From positions 75,144 through 139,143 of the forward strand of contig CAKPKE010000002.1 of NCBI GenBank assembly GCA_934167095.1: a stretch of DNA of 64,000 bases, written 5' to 3'. The stretch is from an uncultured Clostridia bacterium (GTDB lineage: Bacteria; Bacillota; Clostridia; TANB77; CAG-508). A program made the position numbers and the translations under genes. Below the pieces are notes generated by a model that ran no database searches, was not told the origin of the DNA, and saw only the letters and a program-made list of their open reading frames with translations. How positions within the stretch are numbered: position 1 is the first letter of the stretch; every line of letters begins with the position of its first letter. This document shows positions 1 through 8,154 of the stretch, piece by piece.

Positions 1-280
1 ATTCTTTATTATGCATGAAGATAATTTTAATTTAAACGGATTATATGCAGCCTTTGGAAAAGTAATAGAAGGAATGGATGTTGTTGATAAAATTGCAGAA
101 ACAGAAGTAAAACCTGCAGAAAGTGAAAAAGATGAAGCATCAACACCAGTAAATGCACCAGTAATAACAAAAATAACTGTTGAAACTTATGGAGTTGATT
201 ATGGATTGCCAGAAACAAATGACACATTTGATTATTATAGTTGGCTAATGAAACAATATAATAATAAGTCATCAAAGTAA
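1..280 (+). CDS. Peptidyl-prolyl cis-trans isomerase, cyclophilin type (3' end only)
   Basis: The open frame runs in from the left edge (first full codon at base 2) and stops at 278-280, so only about the last 92 residues are seen. They start FFIMHED and continue to YAAFGKVIEGMDVVDKIAET, the classic C-terminal part of the cyclophilin barrel, which catalyses proline cis-trans isomerisation during protein folding. A charged linker and a Tyr/Asn-rich tail follow, longer than in minimal cyclophilins. Whether the protein is cytosolic or a lipoprotein cannot be told because the N terminus is outside the window. A strong hairpin terminator lies about 165 bases downstream. Family assignment is secure. 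Confidence 0.9.
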   Translation, partial: FFIMHEDNFNLNGLYAAFGKVIEGMDVVDKIAETEVKPAESEKDEASTPVNAPVITKITVETYGVDYGLPETNDTFDYYSWLMKQYNNKSSK

Positions 281-444
281 AACAACTAATATAGAAGATA
301 ATCAGTTTAAAGTAAAAATGTAAAAAATAAATTTAAAATAAGTAAATACTAATTAAATAGTATAAAATTAAAATTTAGTAAATTTGTAAAAAAATGAAAA
401 AAGAAAATTTAGTTAGTTTAAATAAAATATAAATGGATAACATA

Positions 445-481
445 ATAGCAAGTAATTTTTTAAATTATTTGCTATTTTTTA
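445..481 (+). terminator. Rho-independent terminator after the cyclophilin gene
   Basis: A 14-bp stem (445-458 pairing with 462-475, one G-T wobble) with a 3-nt loop is followed by a run of T. It lies between the cyclophilin gene and spoIVB and closes the upstream transcript. Confidence 0.75.
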
Positions 482-558
482 TGTGTGAGATATGAATACT
501 TAGAATTTAGAAAATTAAAAGCAAATTTTTGTCTATTCAACTTTGGAGGTGATAAAAA

Positions 559-1782
559 ATTAAAAAAATATTTAAAGTATCATTAATAAGTATATTATTA
601 GTCTTTTATATTTATTTATGCGCAATAATTTCAATTCCTAATAGAATTGTATTATTTGAAGGCGAAAATCTTAATTTTAAGATAATAAAAGGTTTAAATA
701 TAAGTTTGCAAAAAGAGTATGAAACTGCTCTTACATCATCTAATTTGACAAATAAAATATCTAATGGTACTGGAAATAAGAAAGCTAACTTAGAATTATT
801 TAGCAAAATACCGATTAAACAAATTGACGTAGATATAATAAAAAAAACAACAGTAATTCCTTTAGGAAATGCAATAGGAATGAAACTATATACAAAAGGC
901 GTATTGGTAGTTGGAATGTCACAAATAAATTCAGATGATGGAAAAACAGTTAAACCGTATGAAAATTCTGGAATAGAAGAAGGGGACACAATAGTTGCAG
1001 TAGATGGCGAAAATATAGAAAATACAGAAGAACTAATAAATAAACTAAACGAGTCCAATGGAAATGAAATAAATGTAGAATATATAAAAGATAATAAAAC
1101 AATGCAGGCGAGCATTACGCCTGTTAAGTCAAAAGATTCTTATAAAATAGGTTTGTGGGTTAGAGATACTCAGGCAGGTGTTGGAACGGCAACATTTTAT
1201 GAGCCATCAACTAATAAATTTATGACATTGGGACATGGAATAACAGACATTGATACCGGGAAGATTGTAAATATAGCAAATGGAGAGCTGGTAACTGCTA
1301 ATATAATTTCAATTGTAAAAGGAGAAAAAGGAAATCCTGGTGAAATATTAGGAACAATTAATAATGAAAATTCAATAGGCAAAATTGAAAACAATACATC
1401 TTTTGGAGTATATGGACAAGTGAAAAATAATACTTACTTAAACAAATCAGATGAAATGGAAGTTGCAAGTAGAAATGAAATAAAAGAAGGGAAAGCAAAA
1501 ATTCTATGCCAGCTTGACAATTCAGGAGTAAAGGAATATGAAATAGAAATCGAAAAGATTTATATAAATAATAATGAAAACAATAAAAGTATGCTAATAA
1601 AAGTAACTGATCAAAATTTGTTAAATTTGACAGGTGGAATTATACAAGGAATGAGCGGTTCACCAATAATACAAAGTGGAAAATTCGTAGGAGCAATAAC
1701 AAGTGTTTTAGTAAATGACCCTCAGCAAGGCTATGGTGTGTTTGGAGATATATTAATAAAGCAAATGCGAGAGGCAAAATAA
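559..1782 (+). CDS. spoIVB: SpoIVB-type sporulation serine peptidase (family S55), apparent ATT start
   Basis: SpoIVB is the forespore-secreted PDZ serine protease that triggers pro-sigma-K processing by cleaving SpoIVFA. The protein shows an N-terminal membrane segment, a conserved NRIVLFEGENL segment, a PDZ domain (about residues 90-190; GIEEGDTIVAVDGENI) and the S55 peptidase domain. Catalytic His is in TLGHGITD (about residue 226) and the nucleophile in GMSGSPI (residues 366-368). The frame is closed by tandem stops at 550-555, and the only sensible initiation point after the strong GGAGGTGAT box (545-552) is ATT at 559, spacing about 6. Starting at the first ATG or TTG (TTG at 706) would delete the membrane anchor and a conserved segment. 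Its presence implies an endospore-forming lineage. Monocistronic. Confidence 0.9.
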   Translation: MKKIFKVSLISILLVFYIYLCAIISIPNRIVLFEGENLNFKIIKGLNISLQKEYETALTSSNLTNKISNGTGNKKANLELFSKIPIKQIDVDIIKKTTVIPLGNAIGMKLYTKGVLVVGMSQINSDDGKTVKPYENSGIEEGDTIVAVDGENIENTEELINKLNESNGNEINVEYIKDNKTMQASITPVKSKDSYKIGLWVRDTQAGVGTATFYEPSTNKFMTLGHGITDIDTGKIVNIANGELVTANIISIVKGEKGNPGEILGTINNENSIGKIENNTSFGVYGQVKNNTYLNKSDEMEVASRNEIKEGKAKILCQLDNSGVKEYEIEIEKIYINNNENNKSMLIKVTDQNLLNLTGGIIQGMSGSPIIQSGKFVGAITSVLVNDPQQGYGVFGDILIKQMREAK

Positions 1783-1830
1783 AAATATAATAAAATAGTA
1801 ATTTATATTGTTATAATCTTTAAAATATTT

Positions 1831-2063
1831 CGTCAAGTGAAAAGTTAAATGCAATTCTGTAAAGTAAATGCATCTTTAAAATATTTAATCAAGAAGCAAA
1901 ATAAGTATTGCTTCTTGCATACATATATGCTATAATACGGTTGTTGGTATATTAAAACTAAAGTGTTTATTGTACACACAGATATATTTGTATTATTTAT
2001 TAAATTAAACATTAAAATGTTCATCAAGTAAAAAGTTAAATGCAATTTTGTAAAGTAAATGCA
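1831..2063. repeat. Pair of 42-bp direct repeats in the spoIVB-tRNA intergenic region
   Basis: Bases 1831-1872 and 2022-2063 are nearly identical (three differences by eye) and share the core AAGTTAAATGCAATT. Between them sits a perfect 10-bp inverted repeat (1890-1899 with 1908-1917, 8-nt loop) without a T-tract. A looser relative (TCAAGTAAAAAGTCAAAT) occurs near 3690. No coding frame is supported in 1783-2101. Function unknown; these may be decayed ends of a small non-autonomous element. Confidence 0.6.
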
Positions 2064-2101
2064 AGTTATATTAAAAAAATTAAAAAAAATTTAAAAAAGT
2101 G

Positions 2102-2130
2102 TTGACAAAAATAATAATATTTAGTATACT
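2102..2130 (+). promoter_or_regulatory. Sigma-A promoter of the Val-Asp-Phe tRNA cluster
   Basis: TTGACA (2102-2107) and TATACT (2125-2130) are separated by 17 bases and lie about 20 bases before the first tRNA, as expected for a stable-RNA promoter. Confidence 0.85.
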
Positions 2131-2151
2131 AACATAGTCGAAAGAAAACAT

Positions 2152-2227
2152 GGTCGCTTAGCTCAGCTGGGAGAGCATCTGCCTTACAAGCAGGGGGTCA
2201 TAGGTTCGAGCCCTATAGCGACCACCA
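2152..2227 (+). tRNA. tRNA-Val (anticodon TAC)
   Basis: A full cloverleaf is visible: acceptor GGTCGCT pairs with AGCGACC, the anticodon loop is CTTACAA, the T arm carries GGTTCGAGCC, and the 3' CCA (2225-2227) is encoded. First gene of a three-tRNA transcript. Confidence 0.95.
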
Positions 2228-2236
2228 TTTTTTTAC

Positions 2237-2313
2237 GGCCTGGTAGTTCAGTTGGTTAGAACGCTAGCCTGTCACGCTAGAGGTCGACGGTTCGAGCCCG
2301 TTCCAGGTCGCCA
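2237..2313 (+). tRNA. tRNA-Asp (anticodon GTC)
   Basis: The acceptor GGCCTGG pairs with CCAGGTC (one G-T), the anticodon loop is CTGTCAC, and CCA is encoded at 2311-2313. It lies 9 bases after tRNA-Val in the same transcript. Confidence 0.95.
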
Positions 2314-2334
2314 TTTTTTTATTAATAATAATTT

Positions 2335-2410
2335 GCCTCGATAGCTCAGTTGGTAGAGCAAAGGACTGAAAATCCTTGTGTCACTGGTTCGATTCCAGTT
2401 CGAGGCACCA
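2335..2410 (+). tRNA. tRNA-Phe (anticodon GAA)
   Basis: The acceptor GCCTCGA pairs with TCGAGGC, the anticodon loop is CTGAAAA, and CCA is encoded at 2408-2410. Last tRNA of the cluster, followed at once by a terminator. Confidence 0.95.
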
Positions 2411-2414
2411 TAAA

Positions 2415-2446
2415 GAAAAGCTCTGTTTTCGGAGCTTTTTTCGTTT
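2415..2446 (+). terminator. Terminator of the tRNA cluster
   Basis: AAGCTC pairs with GAGCTT around a TGTTTTCG loop, followed by a T-run, directly after tRNA-Phe. Confidence 0.85.
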
Positions 2447-2554
2447 TTTTATAAATTATCTTGTTAAGTATTTAGATCTTACAATCTAATAAAATGTTAT
2501 TATTGAAAAAATAGCATATTTATAGTATTATAGAAGATAGTTAATGGAGGTTTT

Positions 2555-3076
2555 ATGAGCCCAGAAGAATTAGTTTATACATATATGATGAAAGTCACAA
2601 ATAAAATATTAGAAAAAACAGTTATACCTGACAAATCTTATGAAGATGTAAAACAGATAGACTTTAATGAACTTGCCAAAATGAAAGAAAAGTTTGGGCT
2701 AGAAGGAATTATTTTAGATATAGATGGAACTTTAAGAGAAGACATGAAAAAAATCGATTATAGAAATGTAAAGTGGATTTTTAGATTAAAGAAAATGTTT
2801 AAGGTATGTATGGTTTCAAATGGAAAAGATCCTAATGTTCAAAAATTAGCCAACAAGCTAGGAATAACATATTATCCGTTTGCTTTTAAGCCACTAAAAA
2901 GAGGCTTTTTGGCTGCAACAAATCAAATGCAAGTAGACCCTAAAAATGTGCTTGTTGTTGGTGATGAATACTTAGCAGACATTGTAGGCGGAAAAAGAAT
3001 GGGAATGAAAACAGCATTAATTAAAAACAAGAATGAAGAAGAGCAATCAAAAAGTAAAGAAATTGAAGATAGATAA
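2555..3076 (+). CDS. YqeG family HAD-IIIA phosphatase
   Basis: A 173-residue HAD-superfamily phosphatase of the YqeG type, a conserved Firmicutes protein whose physiological substrate is not firmly established. HAD motif I is ILDIDGTL (about residues 53-60, nucleophile Asp and general acid Asp), motif II is the Ser in MVSNG, and motif IV-like VVGDEYLADI carries the metal-binding Asp residues. The ATG at 2555 follows a TGGAGG box by 6 bases. In many Firmicutes yqeG heads an operon with yqeH and aroE; here it stands alone between the tRNA cluster and an isolated foreign-looking gene whose promoter overlaps the end of yqeG. Confidence 0.88.
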   Translation: MSPEELVYTYMMKVTNKILEKTVIPDKSYEDVKQIDFNELAKMKEKFGLEGIILDIDGTLREDMKKIDYRNVKWIFRLKKMFKVCMVSNGKDPNVQKLANKLGITYYPFAFKPLKRGFLAATNQMQVDPKNVLVVGDEYLADIVGGKRMGMKTALIKNKNEEEQSKSKEIEDR

Positions 3077-3077
3077 A

Positions 3078-3106
3078 TTGACATAAAGAAAAATAAGATG
3101 TATAAT
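3078..3106 (+). promoter_or_regulatory. Consensus sigma-A promoter of the 3.2-kb orphan gene
   Basis: Perfect TTGACA (3078-3083) and TATAAT (3101-3106) boxes with 17-bp spacing, one base after the yqeG stop. A small GCACC/GGTGC hairpin (about 3136-3149) lies in the leader. Confidence 0.88.
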
Positions 3107-3162
3107 AAAAAACAGGCAATTTGTCTAATAAAATAGCACCGATTGGTGCAAGGAAGGTTTTT

Positions 3163-3591
3163 ATGAAGAAAAAGCGGTACGATATTGGCCAGTTTAATGA
3201 AAGCTTCTTAAGGGAGCTGGCGTATGAAATGGTCAAGGCAGAATTTTTACTTGAGGAACTCTTGGATTTATTAGATGAAATCCGGGTGCCGAACCAAATG
3301 GAACAGAGAAAAGAAGCATGGAAGAAAATCTGTGACATGAAGGATGTCATCTATACCGAAATCCAAAAGAACAAAAAGTTGGCAAAAGATGTCCAGGAAG
3401 TAATTATGGAAGTGAGGAGTGATAGAAATATTATTCGAGCTGATAATAGGGCATACTTTCAGATGCAAAAAGTTGAAGAGATGTATAATGCATTAGTTGA
3501 TGCTGAAGCTTGTTTCGGGGACGAAATCACGGAAGAGGCTAGACGCAAAATCAAAGCAGAAAAGAAAAGGAGTATCGAAGAAGCATCATAA
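3163..3591 (+). CDS. Uncharacterised helical protein in a stand-alone cassette
   Basis: I do not recognise this 142-residue protein. It is highly charged and predicted helical, with heptad-like stretches (LRELAYEMVKAEFLLEELL; later KKNKKLAKDVQEVIMEV) and no signal peptide or membrane segment, so it is probably a cytosolic coiled-coil protein. ATG 3163 is chosen because AAGGAAGG sits 6 bases upstream; a longer reading from TTG 3121 lacks a ribosome site. Codon use differs clearly from the neighbours (GCGG, CCGGG and GCC-type codons in an otherwise very AT-rich genome). Together with its private consensus promoter and terminator this suggests horizontal acquisition as a single-gene cassette. 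Confidence 0.75.
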   Translation: MKKKRYDIGQFNESFLRELAYEMVKAEFLLEELLDLLDEIRVPNQMEQRKEAWKKICDMKDVIYTEIQKNKKLAKDVQEVIMEVRSDRNIIRADNRAYFQMQKVEEMYNALVDAEACFGDEITEEARRKIKAEKKRSIEEAS

Positions 3592-3620
3592 TAATCTAAA
3601 AAGAACGGTTAAGTTCTTTT

Positions 3621-3647
3621 CCGCCTAAAAAGGCGGTTTCTTTTTTT
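3621..3647 (+). terminator. Terminator of the 3.2-kb orphan gene
   Basis: CCGCCT/AGGCGG stem (3621-3626 with 3631-3636) followed by a T-rich run. An additional AAGAAC/GTTCTT hairpin precedes it at 3601-3618. Confidence 0.85.
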
Positions 3648-3749
3648 AGAATTGTAAAAGTAAAATTGAAAAGTAAGTTTTGTAAAAATGTCAAGTAAAA
3701 AGTCAAATATAAATTTTTTATAAAAATAACACTTATACTATAATTAACA

Positions 3750-3778
3750 TTGATATTTAGGCAAAAAAGTGATAAAAT
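3750..3778 (+). promoter_or_regulatory. Probable promoter of the mtaB-alaS operon
   Basis: TTGATA (3750-3755), a 17-bp spacer, and TAAAAT (3773-3778), about 30 bases before the mtaB start. Confidence 0.65.
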
Positions 3779-3810
3779 ATAACAGAAATTTTTAGAAATG
3801 AGGAAAGAAA

Positions 3811-5124
3811 ATGAAAGGAACAGTAGCATTTTATACATTAGGCTGTAAAGTAAATCAATATGAAACAAATGCAATGGAAGAAATGTTCATAAAAAGTGGA
3901 TATTCTATTGTTGAAAACACTCAAAAATCAGACATTTATGTAATAAATACTTGTACAGTAACCAATATGGCAGAACGCAAATCAAGACAAATGCTACGCA
4001 GGGTAAAAGAATTAAATCCAGATGCAATTTTAGTAGTATGTGGTTGCTATGCACAAGTTGCAAAAGAGGAGCTTTTAAATATTCCTGAAATTGATATAAT
4101 ACTTGGAACTAATGAAAAAAAGCAAATTGTTGAAATAGTAGAACAATACAAAAAAGAAAAAATAAGAATTGATGATGTATCAAATGTAGCACAAAATAAT
4201 GAGTTTGTAGACTTTGGCTCTGTAACATATACTGAAAAAAATAGAGCGGTAATTAAAGTTCAAGATGGTTGTAATATGTTTTGTACATACTGCATAATTC
4301 CTTATGCAAGAGGCAGAATAAGAAGTAGAAAAATAGAAAGTGTAGTTGATGAAGTAACAAAAATTGCACAAGAGGGAATTAAAGAAGTTGTAATAACTGG
4401 AATACACATTGCTTCTTATGGAAAAGATTTTTCTGAAAATATCAGATTAATAGACTTACTAGAAGCAATAAACAAAGTAAATGGAATAGAAAGAATAAGA
4501 TTAGGTTCTTTAGAGCCAACATTAATTACAGAAGATTTTGCAAATAGACTTTCAAAATTAGAAAAAATATGTGACCATTTCCACTTGTCACTTCAAAGTG
4601 GAAGCGATACTGTTTTAAAAAGAATGAACAGAAAGTATACATCTGAAGAATATAAAAAAGGTGTAGAACTATTACGAAAATATTATCCAGATGCAAGTTT
4701 TACAACAGATATAATTGTTGGATTTCCAGGAGAAACAGATGTTGAATTTGAAGAAACATATAAATTTGCACAAGATGTAGATTTTTACAAAATTCATGTA
4801 TTTAAATATTCAAAAAGAAGAGGCACTCCTGCAGAAAAAATGCCAAATCAAGTTGATGGAAATGTAAAAGAAGAAAGAAGCAATAAACTAATAAAATTTT
4901 CAAATAATAACGAAAACAAACATAATGAAAAATATGTAGGAAAAATTATAGAAGTATTATTTGAGGAGTTAGAAGATGGTTTTTACAAAGGCCATACAAC
5001 AAATTACATAATGGTAAAGGCTAAAACTGCAGTCGCGGAAAATATGGTTGATAAAATTAAAAAGGTAAAAATCTTGAAAAATGATGAAGATACAAGAGAA
5101 TTAATAGGCGAAATTATTGATTAA
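3811..5124 (+). CDS. mtaB: tRNA ms2t6A37 methylthiotransferase MtaB (radical SAM)
   Basis: MtaB adds the 2-methylthio group to N6-threonylcarbamoyladenosine at position 37 of ANN-decoding tRNAs. The 437-residue protein has the family layout: an N-terminal MTTase domain with three Fe-S cysteines (TLGCKVNQYE, NTCTVT, VVCGCYA), the radical-SAM CxxxCxxC motif in CNMFCTYC (about residues 154-161), and a C-terminal TRAM-like segment. The N-terminal GCKVNQYE sequence separates it from MiaB (GCQLNENDS), which is encoded separately at 61.6 kb. ATG follows GAGGAAAG. It is 13 bases ahead of alaS and probably cotranscribed with it. Confidence 0.93.
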   Translation: MKGTVAFYTLGCKVNQYETNAMEEMFIKSGYSIVENTQKSDIYVINTCTVTNMAERKSRQMLRRVKELNPDAILVVCGCYAQVAKEELLNIPEIDIILGTNEKKQIVEIVEQYKKEKIRIDDVSNVAQNNEFVDFGSVTYTEKNRAVIKVQDGCNMFCTYCIIPYARGRIRSRKIESVVDEVTKIAQEGIKEVVITGIHIASYGKDFSENIRLIDLLEAINKVNGIERIRLGSLEPTLITEDFANRLSKLEKICDHFHLSLQSGSDTVLKRMNRKYTSEEYKKGVELLRKYYPDASFTTDIIVGFPGETDVEFEETYKFAQDVDFYKIHVFKYSKRRGTPAEKMPNQVDGNVKEERSNKLIKFSNNNENKHNEKYVGKIIEVLFEELEDGFYKGHTTNYIMVKAKTAVAENMVDKIKKVKILKNDEDTRELIGEIID

Positions 5125-5137
5125 GAGAGGATAAATT

Positions 5138-6892
5138 ATGAAAGCAATAGAAATAAGAAATAAATATTTAAAATTTTTTAAAGAGCATGGTCACGCAGTA
5201 ATACCAAGTGCTCCATTAATACCAGAAAATGATCCATCTGTATTATTTACAACAGCTGGAATGCAACCATTAGTACCATATCTTTTAGGCGAAAAACATC
5301 CAGAAGGAACTCGTCTTACTGATTATCAAAAATGTTTAAGAACAAATGATATAGATGAAGTTGGAGATAATAGACATTTAACATATTTTGAAATGCTTGG
5401 AAACTGGTCTTTAGGTGATTATTTCAAAGAAGAAGCAATTGCAATGTCTTTTGAATTTTTAACAAAAGAATTAGGAATACCAGCAGAAAAATTATCTGTA
5501 ACATGCTTTGCTGGAGATGAAGATTGCCCAAGAGATACAGTTACAGCAGAGTGCTGGAAAAAGGCTGGAATTCCAGAAGATAGAATTTACTATTTTGGAA
5601 AAGATGATAACTGGTGGATAGCAGGAGAAACAGGACCTTGTGGCTCTGATACAGAAATGTTCTATGACACAGGAAAGCCAAAATGTTCACCTGATTGTAA
5701 TCCAGCTTGTGGATGTGGAAAATATGTTGAAATATGGAACAATGTTTTTATGGAATTCTACAAAGACGAAAATGGAAATTATACAAAATTAAAGCAACAC
5801 AATGTTGATACTGGTTTAGGACTAGAAAGAATGACAATGCTTCTTCAAGGAAAGCAAACACCATTTGATACAGAAATATTTAAGCCAGTAATGGATAAAC
5901 TAGAAGAACTTGCTAAAGCAGATGACATTGCAAGTAGAAGAATTGTAGCAGAACATTTACGTTCAAGTATGATGATAATACAAGACGGTGGAGTTCCAAG
6001 TAATGTTGATAGAGGATATATCCTAAGAAGATTAATCAGAAGAATGGTTCGTCATTTAAGAAAATTACAAATTAATCTTGATGAATTATCAAACTTAATT
6101 GATTTAAATATTGAAACATTAAAAGAATTATACCCAGAACTTAGCGAAAATAAAGAAAAAATTAAAAAAGTAATTCTTGATGAAAAAGATAAATTTGGAA
6201 AGACCCTAGAAAGAGGAGAAAAAGAATTTAACAAAATAGTTGTAAAATTAAAAAATAATGGAGAAAATGTAATAAGTGGAAAAGATTTATTTAATCTTTA
6301 CGAAACTTATGGATTCCCACCAGAGGTTACAAAAGACTTAGCAACAGAGCAAGGATTAAGTGTAAATTCTGAAGAATTTGATAAACTATTTAAAGAACAT
6401 CAAGATAAATCAAGAATGGGAAGTGAAGCTAAATTTAAGGGAGGACTTGCTGGAAATAGTGAAATTGAAACAAAATATCATACAGCAACACATTTATTAA
6501 ATGCTGCATTAAAAGTTGTAGTAAATAAAGATGTTCATCAAAAAGGTTCAAACATAACACCTGATAGAATGAGATTTGACTTTAGTTGTGACCACAAACT
6601 TACTGATGAAGAAAAGAAAAAGGTTGAAGATTTAGTAAATGAATGGATCTCTGAAGGATTAGAGGTTAAATGCGAAGAAATGACAAAAGACGAAGCAATA
6701 AAATCTGGTGCTGAATGTATGTTTATTGAAAAATATCCGGATATTGTAACCGTTTACACAATAGGAACTGTTTCAAAAGAACTTTGTGGAGGTCCTCATG
6801 TAAAAAATACAAAGGAACTCGGAAAATTTGTAATAAAGAAAGAAGAGGCAAGTTCAGCAGGAGTTAGAAGAATAAAAGCAATTCTTGAATAA
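5138..6892 (+). CDS. alaS: Alanine--tRNA ligase, short form lacking the C-terminal domain
   Basis: Class II synthetase charging tRNA-Ala. The N-terminal catalytic core (FTTAGMQPLVPYL, TYFEMLGNWSLGDYF, LGLERMTML) and the tRNA-recognition helical region are present. The editing domain keeps both zinc-site halves, HTATH (about residue 448) and CGGPH (about residue 549). The protein ends at residue 584, whereas usual bacterial AlaRS is about 870 residues with a DHHA1/C-Ala domain, which is absent here; the natural stop is followed by unrelated sequence and a new gene. A Cys-rich insert (KCSPDCNPACGCGKYVEIWN, about residues 187-206) follows motif 2 and may bind metal. No T-box leader is visible. 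It lies in an operon behind mtaB. Confidence 0.9.
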   Translation: MKAIEIRNKYLKFFKEHGHAVIPSAPLIPENDPSVLFTTAGMQPLVPYLLGEKHPEGTRLTDYQKCLRTNDIDEVGDNRHLTYFEMLGNWSLGDYFKEEAIAMSFEFLTKELGIPAEKLSVTCFAGDEDCPRDTVTAECWKKAGIPEDRIYYFGKDDNWWIAGETGPCGSDTEMFYDTGKPKCSPDCNPACGCGKYVEIWNNVFMEFYKDENGNYTKLKQHNVDTGLGLERMTMLLQGKQTPFDTEIFKPVMDKLEELAKADDIASRRIVAEHLRSSMMIIQDGGVPSNVDRGYILRRLIRRMVRHLRKLQINLDELSNLIDLNIETLKELYPELSENKEKIKKVILDEKDKFGKTLERGEKEFNKIVVKLKNNGENVISGKDLFNLYETYGFPPEVTKDLATEQGLSVNSEEFDKLFKEHQDKSRMGSEAKFKGGLAGNSEIETKYHTATHLLNAALKVVVNKDVHQKGSNITPDRMRFDFSCDHKLTDEEKKKVEDLVNEWISEGLEVKCEEMTKDEAIKSGAECMFIEKYPDIVTVYTIGTVSKELCGGPHVKNTKELGKFVIKKEEASSAGVRRIKAILE

Positions 6893-6957
6893 AAAAATGT
6901 GATATGAAAGACAAAAAAGTCTTTCAAGCTATTTAATAATAGAAAGGAAGTTTTTAT

Positions 6958-7302
6958 ATGGAAGATTGTATATTTTGTAAAATTGTAAAAGGAGAAATTC
7001 CATCTACAAAAGTTTATGAAGATGAAAATGTATACGCATTTAAGGATATAAATCCAGTAACTCCAATTCATGTACTTGTAATTCCTAAAAAGCATTATCA
7101 AAATATTTTAGATGTAAATGAAGAAAGTAAAAATATTTATGGTGAGATTTTTATGGCAATGAATAAAATTGCAAAAGAATTAGGAATAGAAAAAGATGGA
7201 TTTAGAGTAATTAGCAATTGTGGAAAAGATGCAGGACAAGAAGTTCAACACTTACACTTCCATATGCTTGCTGGTTGCAAAATGGGAACAAAGATTATAT
7301 AG
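6958..7302 (+). CDS. HIT family nucleotide-binding protein (Hint-like)
   Basis: A 114-residue histidine-triad protein, the normal size for Hint-type purine nucleoside phosphoramidases. It begins DCIFCKIVKGEIPS with the N-terminal CxxC pair often seen in bacterial Hint, and ends with the catalytic triad in QHLHFHMLAG (about residues 97-102). ATG 6958 is preceded by AGAAAGGAAG. It follows alaS by 65 bases and may be read through from the mtaB-alaS transcript. Confidence 0.93.
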   Translation: MEDCIFCKIVKGEIPSTKVYEDENVYAFKDINPVTPIHVLVIPKKHYQNILDVNEESKNIYGEIFMAMNKIAKELGIEKDGFRVISNCGKDAGQEVQHLHFHMLAGCKMGTKII

Positions 7303-7312
7303 AACAAATTAC

Positions 7313-7341
7313 TTTCCAAAATAAAAAAACTATGTTATAAT
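7313..7341 (+). promoter_or_regulatory. Probable promoter of the sortase gene
   Basis: TTTCCA (7313-7318), a 17-bp spacer, then TATAAT (7336-7341), about 40 bases before the sortase start. Confidence 0.6.
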
Positions 7342-7379
7342 AATTATTAGAGTGATTATAATAAAGGAGAAAAAGACAA

Positions 7380-8060
7380 ATGATGGAAAATAAGTATAGA
7401 AAATTGTTAATAGGAATATTAATTGTGGCTACTGTTGGAGTCGTTGGTTTGCTTAGCTTTTTAGCTTATGATGTCTATGAAAAATTTGCAATACAAAAAG
7501 CAAATGCAGATGTGATAGATAAATTCGATGAGAGTATAAAAAATCAAGAAAACACAATAGAAAATACAGAAACAGGAAACAATGAGGAAATACCTGTAAT
7601 AAATGTTGTTGATACAGGAAACAATAATAGTAATAGTTCTTCAAATTCTGGGTCAAAAGTTACTTATAAAGGTTATAATGTAGTTGGAAAAATTGAAATA
7701 CCAAGTATAAAGATAGAATATCCAATATTGGAAAGAACAACTCCAGATTCAATAGAATTAGCTGTAACAGTTTTATATGGACCTGGTCCTAATCAAATAG
7801 GAAATACAACAATAGTTGGGCATAATTATAGAAATGGTTCTTTCTTTGGAAATAATGATAAATTAGTTTTAGGAGATAAAATATATATTACAGATAATAC
7901 TGGAACAAGAATAAAATATAATATATATAATATTTATGAAACAAGTCCTGATGATAGTGACTTCATAACACGAGAAACAAACGGAAAAAGAGAGATTTCA
8001 CTTTCAACATGTACTGATAATTCAAAGGCTAGATTAATAATATGGGCTGTTGAAGAATAA
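7380..8060 (+). CDS. Sortase (cysteine transpeptidase)
   Basis: A membrane-anchored sortase of 226 residues that covalently attaches surface proteins to the cell wall or assembles pili. A single N-terminal membrane segment (about residues 9-30) is followed by a low-complexity Asn/Ser/Thr stalk (50-95) and the sortase barrel. The catalytic triad is visible: His in VGHNYRN (about 146), Cys in LSTCTDN (about 210) and Arg in SKARLI (about 218). The start is either ATG 7380 or the adjacent ATG 7383; both fit the AAAGGAG box. No LPxTG substrate gene was recognised in this window, so the targets lie elsewhere. Subclass (D or E-like) is not certain. Confidence 0.88.
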   Translation: MMENKYRKLLIGILIVATVGVVGLLSFLAYDVYEKFAIQKANADVIDKFDESIKNQENTIENTETGNNEEIPVINVVDTGNNNSNSSSNSGSKVTYKGYNVVGKIEIPSIKIEYPILERTTPDSIELAVTVLYGPGPNQIGNTTIVGHNYRNGSFFGNNDKLVLGDKIYITDNTGTRIKYNIYNIYETSPDDSDFITRETNGKREISLSTCTDNSKARLIIWAVEE

Positions 8061-8094
8061 TTTTAATAATTTTATAAAAAAATTAAATTAATGG

Positions 8095-8124
8095 TTGACA
8101 AATTAATACAAAATGAGTTAAAAT
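8095..8124 (+). promoter_or_regulatory. Promoter of the His-Gln tRNA pair
   Basis: TTGACA (8095-8100) and TAAAAT (8119-8124), 18-bp spacing, about 30 bases before tRNA-His. Confidence 0.75.
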
Positions 8125-8154
8125 AGATAATGCATTTGGTTATGCATTATTGAT

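Noticed and set aside
706..1782. TTG 706 as the start of SpoIVB
   Set aside because: It would delete the membrane anchor and conserved NRIVLFEGENL segment, and no ribosome site precedes it.
3121..3591. Longer start at TTG 3121 for the 3.2-kb orphan gene
   Set aside because: No ribosome site precedes it, and the ATG at 3163 has a good AAGGAAGG box.
5000..5137. T-box riboswitch before alaS
   Set aside because: Only 13 bases separate mtaB and alaS, with no specifier hairpin or T-box sequence.
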